Assembly (NCBI RefSeq): GCF_003752365.1
Contig: NZ_RJUO01000001.1
Location: forward strand, 248,001-312,000
Direction: 5' to 3'
Length of the DNA: 64,000 nucleotides
Source: Frondihabitans sp. PhB188
GTDB lineage: Bacteria; Actinomycetota; Actinomycetes; Actinomycetales; Microbacteriaceae
Shown: positions 17,357 to 27,213 of the stretch, one piece after another
How positions within the stretch are numbered: position 1 is the stretch's first letter
How the letters are laid out: every line of letters begins with the position of its first letter
Notes under the pieces: model-generated
What the model was told of the DNA's origin: nothing
Databases searched by the model: none
What the model saw: the letters and a program-made list of their open reading frames with translations, nothing else
Translations under genes and position numbers: made by a program

Positions 17357-18001
17357 ATGAGCCTCGGCCTCTCCTGGGTCACTGCCTGGGTCGCAGACAC
17401 CGTCAAGGTCGTCTCGGACAACCGGCTCCACCTGATCGACCTCGACCGCGAGATCGGCGACGGCGACCACGGCGAGAACCTCGACCGCGGCTTCACTGCC
17501 GTCAAGGCGAAGTTCGAGAGCCTCCCGTCCGACTCGACGCCGGGCGAGGCGCTCAAGCTGGTTGCGACGACGCTGATCTCCACGGTCGGCGGAGCCTCCG
17601 GTCCGCTGCTCGGAACCGCGTACCTAAAAGGCTCGCAGGCGATCGGAGACCAGGCGGAGCTCGATTCCGACGCGGTCGTCGCCTTCCTGACGGCGGCGCG
17701 CGACGGCGTCGTGCTGCGCGGCAAGGCGGAGGTGGGCGACAAGACGATGATCGACGCGTGGACCCCGGCCGTCGACGCCGCCACCGCTGCCGCCGCCGAC
17801 GGGAAGTCGCCGAGCGAGGTGCTGCGCGCCGCGTCCGACGCCGCCGCCGCGGGCGCCGTGTCGACCGAGCCGCTCGTGGCGCGCAAGGGCCGTGCGAGCT
17901 ACCTGGGCGAGCGAGCCGTCGGCCACCGTGACCCGGGCGCCGAGTCGTCCTCTCTCATCATCGCCGCCGCGGCCGACGCGGCCGCCTCTCAGGAAGGCTG
18001 A
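17357..18001 (+). CDS. dhaL: Dihydroxyacetone kinase, ADP-binding subunit DhaL
   Basis: Carries the tightly bound ADP that is rephosphorylated by DhaM and then phosphorylates dihydroxyacetone on DhaK. 214 aa. The Mg-ADP aspartates D30, D35 and D37 lie in the DREIGDGDHGENLDRG motif. Later GGASGPLLGTAYL and DGKTMIDAW-like segments fit the family. AAAGGA lies before the ATG. Confidence 0.95.
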   Translation: MSLGLSWVTAWVADTVKVVSDNRLHLIDLDREIGDGDHGENLDRGFTAVKAKFESLPSDSTPGEALKLVATTLISTVGGASGPLLGTAYLKGSQAIGDQAELDSDAVVAFLTAARDGVVLRGKAEVGDKTMIDAWTPAVDAATAAAADGKSPSEVLRAASDAAAAGAVSTEPLVARKGRASYLGERAVGHRDPGAESSSLIIAAAADAAASQEG

Positions 18002-18005
18002 CCCC

Positions 18006-18698
18006 ATGGCAGCACCAGTCGGAATCGTCGTCGTGTCGCACAGCTCGAAGATCGCCGAGGGCACGGTCGAGCTGGCCGCGCAGATGGCGCCCAGCATCAC
18101 GATCGTGGCCGCGGGCGGCACGGACGAGGGCGGCATCGGCACCAGCTTCGACCGCATCTCGCAGGGGCTGACCCGGGCGCAGGGCGGATCGGGTGTCGTG
18201 ATCCTGTGCGATCTCGGGTCCGCGATCCTGACCGCCGAGACTGTCGTCGACTTCCTGGACGACGCCGAGAAGGCGCTCGTCGTGATCGCCGACGCGCCCG
18301 TCGTCGAGGGCACGGTCGCCGCAGCCGTATCGGCCGAGACCGGTGGGTCGCTCGCCGACGTCGCGGCCGCGGCCCGGACGGCTACGGGGGTCGCCGACGC
18401 CCACGCCGACGAGCGCGACCTCAGCCGAGCCGAGGTGGCCGGCGCCGTCGAGCGATCGACGACGCTGATCAACCCGTCGGGCCTGCACGCGCGCCCCGCG
18501 GCCGAGTTCGTGAAGCACGCCGGAGCCTTCTCGTCGAGCATCCAGATCAACGGCGTCGATGCCAAGAGCCTGCTGCGCATCATGGGCCTCGGCCTGCCGC
18601 AGGGCTCGACCGTCTCGATCGTCGCGACGGGTGACGACGCGGTGGCGGCCGTCGATGCGCTCGTCCAGCTCGTCGACTCGGGCTTCGGCGAGGTCTGA
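18006..18698 (+). CDS. dhaM: Dihydroxyacetone kinase phosphotransfer subunit DhaM fused to HPr
   Basis: 230 aa, two PTS domains. Residues 1-130 are the mannose-EIIA-like DhaM domain with phospho-histidine H12 in VVSHSSKIAEG. Residues 150-230 are an HPr domain with active H161 in GLHARPAAEF and the Ser46-equivalent S188 in AKSLLRIMGLG. No PEP-binding EI domain follows, so a general enzyme I encoded elsewhere must phosphorylate the HPr part. The start lies 4 bp after dhaL. Confidence 0.93.
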   Translation: MAAPVGIVVVSHSSKIAEGTVELAAQMAPSITIVAAGGTDEGGIGTSFDRISQGLTRAQGGSGVVILCDLGSAILTAETVVDFLDDAEKALVVIADAPVVEGTVAAAVSAETGGSLADVAAAARTATGVADAHADERDLSRAEVAGAVERSTTLINPSGLHARPAAEFVKHAGAFSSSIQINGVDAKSLLRIMGLGLPQGSTVSIVATGDDAVAAVDALVQLVDSGFGEV

Positions 18699-18711
18699 GC
18701 TTCGGAGCGGG

Positions 18712-19131
18712 CTAGACCGCCTCGACGTACAGCCACCGGTTCTTCTGGCGCAGGAACGTCGACCGCTCTCGGAGCACGTGAGCGCCGTCGTCGCCTCTGA
18801 ACCGCGCCTCGAACTCCACTGTCCCTTCGGTGTCGAGCATTCCGCCGCGCACCACGTCGAGGATGTCGAGCCGGAACCACCGGTCGGCCGGGTCGAGCTC
18901 GAGGCTCGCCGGCCGTGTCGACGGATGCCAGGTGGCGAGCAGGTAGGCGGCGTCGCCGACCGCAAAGGCCGAGTAGCGCGACCGCATCAGACGCTCGGCC
19001 GTCGGTGCCGACTCTCGGCCGCGGTGGAACGGCCCGCAGCAGGCCCCGTAGGTCTCACCGCTCAGGCAGGGGCACCGGTCGGTGTCGGGCTTCGGCGCGC
19101 CCTCGCTCGTGGCGGGTCCGTCTGTCGTCAT
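18712..19131 (-). CDS. YchJ-family protein with SEC-C motif (UPF0225)
   Basis: 139-aa protein of unknown function. An N-terminal SEC-C-type zinc motif, CPCLSGETYGACCGPFH (about 20-36), is followed by an NTF2-like domain with RLMRSRYSAFAVGDAAYLLATWHP and a C-terminal LRQKNRWLYV strand. Convergent with dhaM, 13 bp apart. AAGGA with a 4-nt gap precedes the ATG. Confidence 0.88.
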   Translation of the reverse strand: MTTDGPATSEGAPKPDTDRCPCLSGETYGACCGPFHRGRESAPTAERLMRSRYSAFAVGDAAYLLATWHPSTRPASLELDPADRWFRLDILDVVRGGMLDTEGTVEFEARFRGDDGAHVLRERSTFLRQKNRWLYVEAV

Positions 19132-19167
19132 GGGGTCCTTGCTGGGCGGCGGGCGCCTCGGCGGTCG

Positions 19168-19173
19168 TAGGGT
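19168..19173 (+). promoter_or_regulatory. -10 box of the 58-aa gene, leaderless
   Basis: TAGGGT ends 6 bp before ATG at 19180. This is the main reason for accepting the short gene. Confidence 0.55.
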
Positions 19174-19179
19174 TGGGCT

Positions 19180-19356
19180 ATGCGAGTGGTAACCCTAATA
19201 GTCGCCGTCCTGGCGAGTCTCTTCGCGCTGTACCAGCACCGGAGCGAGGCGAAGACCGAGAAGGCCGAGGCCAAGGAGCACGCCGCGCGTGAGGCCGGGT
19301 ATCCGAAGGGCCGCAAGGTCGCCGTGCCCAAGAAGCCGAAGATCACGCGCGGCTGA
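19180..19356 (+). CDS. 58-aa single-helix membrane microprotein
   Basis: Unrecognised small protein. Residues 3-18 are one hydrophobic helix (VVTLIVAVLASLFALY), followed by a highly charged helix with the EAKTEKAEAKEHAAREA pattern and a basic tail ending KKPKITRG. It is likely a membrane-anchored protein with a cytosolic basic tail. A leaderless start, high-GC codon use and a position between ychJ and argG support it. Ends 51 bp before the argG ATG. Confidence 0.65.
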   Translation: MRVVTLIVAVLASLFALYQHRSEAKTEKAEAKEHAAREAGYPKGRKVAVPKKPKITRG

Positions 19357-20850
<1,494 letters not shown>

Positions 20851-20868
20851 GCGCAGCGGCAGCACCGG

Positions 20869-20904
20869 CGACGGCCGGGTCACCTGCGGGTGGCCCGGCC
20901 GTCG
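20869..20904 (+). terminator. Terminator hairpin after argG
   Basis: A 16-bp stem from 20869-20884 and 20889-20904 with a 4-nt loop and one G-T pair. The T tract is weak (TGCTGTG). Confidence 0.75.
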
Positions 20905-20982
20905 TGCTGTGCGCGGACGATCGTGGGCCGGGCGGGGGAGGGGCGGCGGGGGCAGGCACGTGCGGCGGCGCGGGGCCGTGGG

Positions 20983-20988
20983 TAGGGT
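20983..20988 (+). promoter_or_regulatory. Probable -10 box of the methyltransferase gene
   Basis: TAGGGT, predicting a leader of about 26 nt that contains the word GTTCCTGCG (20997-21005) and the GAGGAGG ribosome site. Confidence 0.45.
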
Positions 20989-21020
20989 GGCACGCAGTTC
21001 CTGCGCCCGAGGAGGACGCC

Positions 21021-21773
21021 ATGCCGCTTGACGCCGACGATCTCGACCCGCATGTCTGGGGTGCCGATGTCGCGCGCTCGTACGACCGCTCGTCGGCGGG
21101 GATGTTCGCGCCGGAGGTCGTGGGGCCGACGGTGGAGTTCCTGCGCGGGATCGCGGCGGACGGGCCGGCACTGGAGTTCGCCATCGGCACCGGGCGCATC
21201 GGACTTGCGCTGGCCGAGACGGGTGTCGCGGTGTCGGGCATCGAGTTCTCCGAGGCGATGGCCGCCGAGCTGGCGGCGAAGCCCGGGGGAGAGGCGCTGC
21301 CGGTCGTCGTCGGCGACATGGCATCGACCCGGGTCCCCGGCGAGTTCGCCCTCGTGTATCTGGTATACAACACGATCACGAACCTGCTGACGCAGGAGCA
21401 GCAGGTCGCGTGCTTCGAGAACGCCGCGGCACACCTGCGACCCCGCGGCGCATTCGTCATCGAGACGTTCGTGCCGCGATTGCGACAGCTGGTTCCGGGG
21501 GAGAGGTACCAGCCGTTCGAGGTGACCGACACTCACCTCGGCTTCGACGAGATCGACACCGTGACGCAGCTGCTCGTGTCGCATCACTACGATTTCGCCG
21601 ATGGTGCCGCGACGACGTTCTCGTCGCCGCACCGCTACGTCTGGCCGTCGGAGCTCGACCTGATGGCGATGCACGCCGGCCTGCGATTGGATCAGCGCTG
21701 GGCCGACTGGACGCGTGCGCCGTTCATGGCCGACAGTGCGGGTCACGTGTCGGTGTGGCGCAAGGTCGCTTAG
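21021..21773 (+). CDS. Class I SAM-dependent methyltransferase
   Basis: 250-aa Rossmann methyltransferase. Motif I is ALEFAIGTGRIGLALAETG (about 50-68), the acidic end of strand 2 is GIEFSEAM, motif II is VVVGDMAST, and LVYLVYNTITNLLTQEQQ is the conserved helix of this subgroup. GAGGAGG sits 6 nt upstream of the ATG. The substrate is unknown. Convergent with the MFS gene. Confidence 0.85.
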   Translation: MPLDADDLDPHVWGADVARSYDRSSAGMFAPEVVGPTVEFLRGIAADGPALEFAIGTGRIGLALAETGVAVSGIEFSEAMAAELAAKPGGEALPVVVGDMASTRVPGEFALVYLVYNTITNLLTQEQQVACFENAAAHLRPRGAFVIETFVPRLRQLVPGERYQPFEVTDTHLGFDEIDTVTQLLVSHHYDFADGAATTFSSPHRYVWPSELDLMAMHAGLRLDQRWADWTRAPFMADSAGHVSVWRKVA

Positions 21774-21820
21774 GGCGTGCGCAACGGGGCAACTCCGGTC
21801 CGGAATTCGCATTACTTGAC

Positions 21821-21834
21821 ATAATGTGCATTAT
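21821..21834. repeat. AT-rich palindrome between convergent genes
   Basis: ATAATG-TG-CATTAT, overlapping a perfect TTGACA (21817-21822). It lies in a 78-bp gap between two converging genes, where a promoter is not expected. No -10 box is found at the right distance. Confidence 0.4.
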
Positions 21835-21851
21835 CAGCGCATCGAAGGACC

Positions 21852-23318
21852 TCACAGCGCAGGATGGGGCACGGCCGTCGCCGTGCCGCCGCGCCGGGCC
21901 CGCCACGCACCCCACGCCACCAGCGCCGCGGCCATCGCCGTGAGGCTCAGCCCGCCGACCATCACGGCGTCGCGGAACTCCGCCGTCTGGGCCGCCGACC
22001 AGTGCGCCGTCGCGATGCTGCCGGTGAACAGTGCCGCCAGGATCGTTCCGGTGACGGCGACGCCCACGCCGGTGGCGACCTCGGAGGCCGTGTCGACGAG
22101 GGCTGCGCCGATCGACGTGCGGTTCTCGGGAAGGCCGCGCATGACGTTGGTTCCGGCGACGACGCCGTTGATCCGGATGCCCGCGGCCACCAGGACGAGC
22201 GCTGTGGCGACCCACGGGTAGCCGAGGGTCCCGAGCACGCCGTAGACGGCGAGGCCGAGGATGACGCAGACGGAGCTCAGCCAGGCGGCGCGGTCCATTC
22301 CGATGCGCTTCACCAGCGGGCCGACGAACGGCCCGCCGGCGAGCAGGACCACCACCTGCGGCAGCAGGCCGACAGCTGCCAGCGCCGGCGGCCAGCCCCA
22401 GTCGAGCTGCAGCTGCAAGGTGACGAGGTAGCCGAGGCCGGCGGTCGCGAGCCCGGTGGCGGCCTTGTAGGCGAGGCCGGACGACACCAGCGGCCGGGCC
22501 ACGAGCGCCAAGTCGAGCAGCGGGTGCTGAGCAGTCCGCATGCGGCGGACGAAGAGCGCTGCTCCCCCGGCGGCCGCGACGGCTGATGCCCAGGCCGCCC
22601 AGGAGCTCGCGCCGAAGTCGACGAAGAGCGTCGGGGTGACCAGCGCGAGGACGATCGTCACCGTGCCCAGCACGGCGCCGGCGACATCGATGGGGTCGCG
22701 ATGCAGCTCCCCCGGCTCGTCGACGGCGATGCCGCCGCGGATTCCGATCCAGGCGAGGACGGCGATCGGCACATTGGCCAGCAGCAGCACCTGCCACGGT
22801 GCGATGGCGATGACGAGACCGCCGACCGTCGGGCCGAGGGCCAGGCCGACGAGGCCGACCGTCGTGATGAGGCTCATCGCCCGCACGCGCAGGTCGTCGC
22901 CTGCGAAGAGGCGGAACGCCAGGGCGATCGAGCCCGGCGTCGTCATGGCCGCGGCCACGCCCATGAGCAGGCGGACGGCGATCAGCTGCTCGGCGCTGGT
23001 GACGAACGCGGTCGCGAGGCTGGCCACGGCGAGCAGCGTCAGGCCGATGAGCATCATCCGGCGGCGACCGAAGCGGTCCGACAGGCTGCCGAAAGCGAGC
23101 ATGAGGCCGCCGAAGACCACCGAGTACGAGCCGGTCACCCACTGGAGCGCCGTCGTCGACGCCTGCAGGTCGCGGCCGATGGTCGGCAGAGCCACGTTCA
23201 GCACGGAGTTGTCGAGCATCTCGAACAGGAAGACCGCCGACAGGCCCGCGAGGGCGAGCCAGGCGGCTCGGAGAGTGGCGGGCTGCGTGCGCGCAGACGG
23301 AAGAATGGTGATGGACAT
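21852..23318 (-). CDS. MFS transporter, DHA2-type drug exporter family
   Basis: 488 aa with about 14 membrane helices. LDNSVLNVALPTIGRDL (about 36-52) and the loop 2-3 signature GSLSDRFGRRRMMLIG are typical of drug:H+ antiporters. The motif-C-like LALGPTVGGLV is in helix 5. Divergently transcribed from a TetR regulator 63 bp away, the usual arrangement for a self-regulated efflux pair. TAACCT lies 6 bp before the ATG. The substrate is not predictable. Confidence 0.9.
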   Translation of the reverse strand: MSITILPSARTQPATLRAAWLALAGLSAVFLFEMLDNSVLNVALPTIGRDLQASTTALQWVTGSYSVVFGGLMLAFGSLSDRFGRRRMMLIGLTLLAVASLATAFVTSAEQLIAVRLLMGVAAAMTTPGSIALAFRLFAGDDLRVRAMSLITTVGLVGLALGPTVGGLVIAIAPWQVLLLANVPIAVLAWIGIRGGIAVDEPGELHRDPIDVAGAVLGTVTIVLALVTPTLFVDFGASSWAAWASAVAAAGGAALFVRRMRTAQHPLLDLALVARPLVSSGLAYKAATGLATAGLGYLVTLQLQLDWGWPPALAAVGLLPQVVVLLAGGPFVGPLVKRIGMDRAAWLSSVCVILGLAVYGVLGTLGYPWVATALVLVAAGIRINGVVAGTNVMRGLPENRTSIGAALVDTASEVATGVGVAVTGTILAALFTGSIATAHWSAAQTAEFRDAVMVGGLSLTAMAAALVAWGAWRARRGGTATAVPHPAL

Positions 23319-23324
23319 GCCGTT

Positions 23325-23347
23325 AGGTTATGTCACTAAATTAAGTC
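23325..23347. promoter_or_regulatory. MFS -10 box and probable TetR operator
   Basis: On - TAACCT (23330-23325) is 6 bp before the MFS start. Immediately upstream is the near-palindrome ACTAAATTAAGT (23336-23347, two mismatches), flanked by GTCAC repeats, an AT-rich island in a GC-rich region. Its position would block both promoters. Confidence 0.5.
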
Positions 23348-23381
23348 ACACAAGACTCAGTCGGTGGAGAAAGCGAGCGAC

Positions 23382-23969
23382 ATGCCCAGAACGAGCGAGC
23401 GCGGCGGGCCCCAGACGCGCGCCCGGATCCTCGAAGCCGCCAACCGCCTCTTCATCGAGCGCGGCTTCGACTCTGTGACGGTGGCTCAGGTCGCGAAGGA
23501 CGCGGGCGTGTCGAGCGTGACCGTCTTCAACCACTTCCCGACGAAGGAGGATCTCTTCCTCGACCGCTCGGGTGACGTCGAGGCCCTGCTCCGGTCGGCC
23601 GCGCGTGAGCCGGGCGATGTCGTCGAGTCGCTGCACCGAGCCATGGTCGGCCTCGCCGACGAGGAGCACGCCTTCTCGGGGTTGAGCGAACGGTCGGTCG
23701 AGTTCCTGCGCACCGTCGTCGGCTCCCCCGCGCTGATAGCGCGGGCCCGGGGCATCGCCGCCGGCCTCCAGCGCGTGCTCGCCGACGAGCTCGGGCCGGA
23801 CGGGCGGATACTGGCCGTGTTCTTCGTCAACGGCTACGCCGCGGTGTTCGTCGAGACTGCCGCGGGGCTGCTCGCCGGCGCAGAGCCCGACGCGCTGGCG
23901 GCTGGCCACCGCGCCCGGCTCGAGGCGCTCTTCGAGGCGCTGCGACACGGTGTCGGCGACGGGAGATGA
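23382..23969 (+). CDS. TetR/AcrR family transcriptional regulator
   Basis: 195 aa. The N-terminal TetR helix-turn-helix covers about residues 8-55 (TRARILEAANRLFIERGFDSVTV...GVSSVTVFNHFPTKEDLF). The C-terminal domain is alanine-rich and ligand-binding, with no recognisable specificity. ATG at 23382 is chosen; GTG at 23364 would add six residues. Presumed local repressor of the divergent exporter. Confidence 0.88.
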   Translation: MPRTSERGGPQTRARILEAANRLFIERGFDSVTVAQVAKDAGVSSVTVFNHFPTKEDLFLDRSGDVEALLRSAAREPGDVVESLHRAMVGLADEEHAFSGLSERSVEFLRTVVGSPALIARARGIAAGLQRVLADELGPDGRILAVFFVNGYAAVFVETAAGLLAGAEPDALAAGHRARLEALFEALRHGVGDGR

Positions 23970-24013
23970 CGCCCGACGCGACCTGGCAGGGCCGACTCCC
24001 CTTCGGCGGACGC

Positions 24014-24019
24014 TAGCGT
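24014..24019 (+). promoter_or_regulatory. -10 box of the two-component operon, leaderless
   Basis: TAGCGT, 7 bp before ATG at 24027. Confidence 0.55.
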
Positions 24020-24026
24020 AAGACCC

Positions 24027-25241
24027 ATGTGGACATCCCTCGACCGTCGGCCCTTCGCGGTCGACGTCATCGTGGGCGTCGTCGCGTTCGGGTTCTTCGG
24101 GTGCCTGGACGTGTTCCGCACGGGCTGGATCACGCTTCCCGTCGACGCGCTGTTCGCACTGGCGCTCGTCTTCCGGCGCCGCTCCCCCGGCACGGCCCTC
24201 GGCATCTCCTGGCTCGGGGCGCTCGTGCAGCTGCTGGTCCTGCCCTCCTTCATCAACGGCAATGTCATGCTCGCCGTCGTCATCTTCGCGACGAGCCTGT
24301 CCGAGTCGCGTCTGGTCCGCCGTCTCGGCCTGGCGTCGAGCCTGGCCGGCGGCGTGGTCGCCAGCGTGAAGCTCGTCCTGATCACGGGGCTCTTCCTCCC
24401 CCACGGGCAGCACGCGTCGCAGCTCGCGGTGTCGCGGGTCATCTACTTCGTCGGCGTGGCCGGGGTCATCGCCGCCGCGCTCTCGCTGTTCTGGCTGCTC
24501 GGGACGATCACGGGCACGCGGCGGGCCCTCATCGCCGCGCGCCTCGAGCGCCTCGAGGGCGACCAGGAGTTGCTCCGGGCCGAGCTCCGAGTCGCCCAGG
24601 AGACCGAGCGCACGCGCCTGTCGCGCGAGATGCACGACGTGATCGGGCACTCGCTCGCGGTGATCATCGCGCAGTCCGACGGAGCCCGGTACGCCGTGGC
24701 GAAGAACCCGCAGGCCGCGACCGACGCGCTCGGCGTCATCAACCAGTCGGCCCGATCGGCCCTCGACGACGTCAGCGACCTGTTGAACGTGCTCTCGGGC
24801 GGCGACGGCCACGAGGGCTCGCTCGGCATCGCCGACCTCGAGGGGCTCGTCGCCAACCTCCGCTCGTCGGGGCTGGTCGTCGAGGTCGCCGAGACCGGCC
24901 ACCGTCTGCAGCTCTCGACGGCGGGCGACCTCGCGCTCTACCGCGTCGTGCAGGAGGCCCTGACCAATGCGCTCAAGCACGGCGGCCCCGGCACCCGCGT
25001 CGATGTCGCCATCTCGTGGACCGTCGACGGCGTCGGAGTGACCACGCACACCACCGAAGACGGCGGCCCCGGTCTCATCGCCGAGGCCGACCGGCCTCGT
25101 CTGGGCGGCTACGGCCTCGCGGGCATGGTGGAGCGCGTCCGCCTCGTCGGAGGCACCGTCGAGAGCGGCCCGCGCGTCGACGGCGTCACCGGCTTCGGAG
25201 TCGCCGCTCGAATTCCCCACCACCCAGGAGCTCCCGAGTGA
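24027..25241 (+). CDS. Sensor histidine kinase, HisKA_3 (NarL/DesK type)
   Basis: 404 aa. Residues 13-160 hold about five membrane helices with no large extracellular domain, so it probably senses within or at the membrane. A linker coiled coil (165-195) leads to the phospho-acceptor H203 in REMHDVIGHSL. The ATPase domain has the N-box QEALTNALKHGG, an EDGGPGL D-box and GGYGLAGMVERV G-box, where GGHG is more usual. The stop overlaps the GTG of the regulator (GTGA). Confidence 0.92.
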   Translation: MWTSLDRRPFAVDVIVGVVAFGFFGCLDVFRTGWITLPVDALFALALVFRRRSPGTALGISWLGALVQLLVLPSFINGNVMLAVVIFATSLSESRLVRRLGLASSLAGGVVASVKLVLITGLFLPHGQHASQLAVSRVIYFVGVAGVIAAALSLFWLLGTITGTRRALIAARLERLEGDQELLRAELRVAQETERTRLSREMHDVIGHSLAVIIAQSDGARYAVAKNPQAATDALGVINQSARSALDDVSDLLNVLSGGDGHEGSLGIADLEGLVANLRSSGLVVEVAETGHRLQLSTAGDLALYRVVQEALTNALKHGGPGTRVDVAISWTVDGVGVTTHTTEDGGPGLIAEADRPRLGGYGLAGMVERVRLVGGTVESGPRVDGVTGFGVAARIPHHPGAPE

Positions 25242-25891
25242 CCGAGATCCGCATCGGCCTCGCCGACGACCAGCCCCTGTTCCGCGCCGGGATCCGCATG
25301 ATCCTCGACTCGCAGGACGACTTCGCCGTCGCGTGGGAGGCGTCCGACGGCGGCGAGGCGGTCGAGAGAGCGGCCTCCGAGCCGGTCGACCTGATCCTGA
25401 TGGACATCGAGATGCCCGTGACGGACGGCGTCGAGGCGACCGCGCGCATCCTGGCCGCTGACGGGCCGGCCCCCAAGGTCGTCGTGCTCACGACGTTCGA
25501 GCTCAACGACAAGACGTTCAAGGCGATTCAGGCGGGTGCCTCGGGCTTCCTGCTCAAGAACGCCGACCCCGAGTTCCTGCTCGCTTCGCTTCGCACGATC
25601 CACTCGGGCTCGGCCGTCGTCGCGCCCTCGGTGATGACCGGGCTCGTCGAGCGGTTCGCTCGCCGCCCGACGACGGCCGGGACCGATGCGCTCTCGGAGC
25701 TCACCGCCCGGGAGCGGGAGATCTTCTCCCTGCTGGCGGCGGGCCTCAGCAACAACGAGATCGCCGACGACCGCCACCTCAGCGATGCGACGGTGAAGTC
25801 GCACGTGAGCAGGATCCTCGGCAAGCTCGATCTGCGCGATCGCGTCCAGCTGGTGATCTTCGCCTACGAGAACGGCCTCGTTCGGAGCTAG
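25238..25891 (+). CDS. Response regulator, NarL/FixJ family
   Basis: 217 aa. Receiver domain 3-120 with acidic pair D10/D11, phospho-acceptor D56 in LILMDIEMP, switch T85 and K107. LuxR-type HTH at about 150-210 (ELTAREREIFSLLAAGLSNNEIA...TVKSHVSRIL). Coupled to the kinase by a 4-bp overlap. Its stop overlaps that of the convergent glycosyltransferase. Targets unknown. Confidence 0.94.
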   Translation: MTEIRIGLADDQPLFRAGIRMILDSQDDFAVAWEASDGGEAVERAASEPVDLILMDIEMPVTDGVEATARILAADGPAPKVVVLTTFELNDKTFKAIQAGASGFLLKNADPEFLLASLRTIHSGSAVVAPSVMTGLVERFARRPTTAGTDALSELTAREREIFSLLAAGLSNNEIADDRHLSDATVKSHVSRILGKLDLRDRVQLVIFAYENGLVRS

Positions 25892-27084
25892 GCGACCTCG
25901 GCCTGGCGGACCGGGCCGGTGGCGGGGTGCGCGTCGTGGGCCGAGATGTCGTGCGTGGCGGCCTCATGTGCCGCAGTCTCGCTCTCCACGATGTCGTCGA
26001 GCGTCGGCTCGGACGTGCCGACGTTCTTGTAGACGATGCGCGACTGGTAGAGGTAGCGCAGGGTGAAGCCGATCGCGATCAGGCCGGCCTGCACGAGCAC
26101 GCTGTGCAGCGAGGTCGTCTCGACGATGAGCCAGAGCAGGAACGTGCGGACCGCCGACTCCGTGCCGTTGAAGGCGAAGGTGTGCCACCAGCGCTTCCAC
26201 ACGGTGCGGGCGCCGGCCTTGAGGTCGTTGAAGATGAAGCGCTCCTGCAGCAGGAAGTTGCCGATGATCGTCGCGACTGCGGCGATGCAGGCGGCGGCGA
26301 GGTAGCCGACGCCGAACTGCTGCAGGCCGTAGAGGATGGCGAGGTTCGCGACGGCGCCGAGGGCTCCGATGGCGGCGAAGCCGGAGATCCGGCCGAACTT
26401 CAGGTCGAACAGCTGGCGGCCGAGGGCGATTCCCTGCTTCATGTCGGCCTTGGATGTTCCCGCGAGCCGCGCTTCGAAAACGAGGGGCACCTCGGCGACC
26501 GACAGCGACTGGCGAGCGAGGATCTCGAGCAGGATCTTGAAGCCGCGGGCGTGGAGGCCGTCGACCTCGATCGAGCCGCGGCGGAGGCCGAAGAAGCCCG
26601 ACATCGGGTCGCTCGTACCATGCAGGCGGCTCGGGAAGAGCGCCTTGGTGACCTTGATCGACGTCTGCGAGACGAGACGGCGCACGCCGCCCGACAGGCC
26701 GTCGCTCGATCCGCCGTCGACGTGGCGCGAGGCGACGACGACGTCGGCTCCCGTGGCGTCGCCCTTGGCGAGGATCGCGGGGAGGGTCTCGGGGCGGTGC
26801 TGCAGGTCGCCGTCCATGACGATCGACCAGCGGCTCGTCGTCGAGCGGAGGCCCTCGATCACGGCACCGGAGAGTCCGCCGACCGGGTTGTCGCGGTGCA
26901 GCAGGCGCACCGGGAGCACGTGCCTCGACGCGACCTCGCGGACCACGTCGGGCGTGTTGTCGTTCGAGTCGTCGACGAACAGGATCTCGGCGTCGATGCC
27001 CTCGACGGCTTTCTCGACGCGGCGCACGAGCTCGGCGACGTTCGGGGCTTCGTTGAAGGTGGGGACGATGACGGTGAGGTCCAT
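25888..27084 (-). CDS. Family 2 glycosyltransferase fused to GtrA-like membrane domain
   Basis: 398 aa. Residues 1-225 are a DPM1-like GT2 domain (TVIVPTFNEAPNV at the N-terminus, FVDDSNDNT, metal site MDGDLQHRPE at 90-99). Residues about 235-355 are a GtrA-type four-helix membrane domain. Proteins of this build make or flip polyprenyl-phosphate sugars for wall glycopolymers or protein mannosylation. The tail is His/Ala-rich. Leaderless start, overlapping stops with the response regulator. Confidence 0.9.
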   Translation of the reverse strand: MDLTVIVPTFNEAPNVAELVRRVEKAVEGIDAEILFVDDSNDNTPDVVREVASRHVLPVRLLHRDNPVGGLSGAVIEGLRSTTSRWSIVMDGDLQHRPETLPAILAKGDATGADVVVASRHVDGGSSDGLSGGVRRLVSQTSIKVTKALFPSRLHGTSDPMSGFFGLRRGSIEVDGLHARGFKILLEILARQSLSVAEVPLVFEARLAGTSKADMKQGIALGRQLFDLKFGRISGFAAIGALGAVANLAILYGLQQFGVGYLAAACIAAVATIIGNFLLQERFIFNDLKAGARTVWKRWWHTFAFNGTESAVRTFLLWLIVETTSLHSVLVQAGLIAIGFTLRYLYQSRIVYKNVGTSEPTLDDIVESETAAHEAATHDISAHDAHPATGPVRQAEVA

Positions 27085-27090
27085 GGCTCG

Positions 27091-27096
27091 AGCCTA
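27091..27096 (-). promoter_or_regulatory. -10 box of the GT2-GtrA gene, leaderless
   Basis: TAGGCT on - , 6 bp before ATG at 27084. Confidence 0.55.
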
Positions 27097-27136
27097 CGAA
27101 GGGCGCCTCGCCCGCCGATACGGCCGAACGGCCCAA

Positions 27137-27166
27137 CCTCGTCTCATCACATGTGTTGAGACGAGG
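27137..27166 (-). terminator. Terminator hairpin after the NUDIX gene
   Basis: A perfect 10-bp inverted repeat CCTCGTCTCA / TGAGACGAGG with a 10-nt loop, about 48 bp past the NUDIX stop and before the GT2 promoter. On - it is followed by TTGGG only, so efficiency is uncertain. Confidence 0.6.
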
Positions 27167-27213
27167 CCCTGCCGGCCCAGTGCCGGCTGGTCGAGTGCCT
27201 GCCGGTCGAGTGC

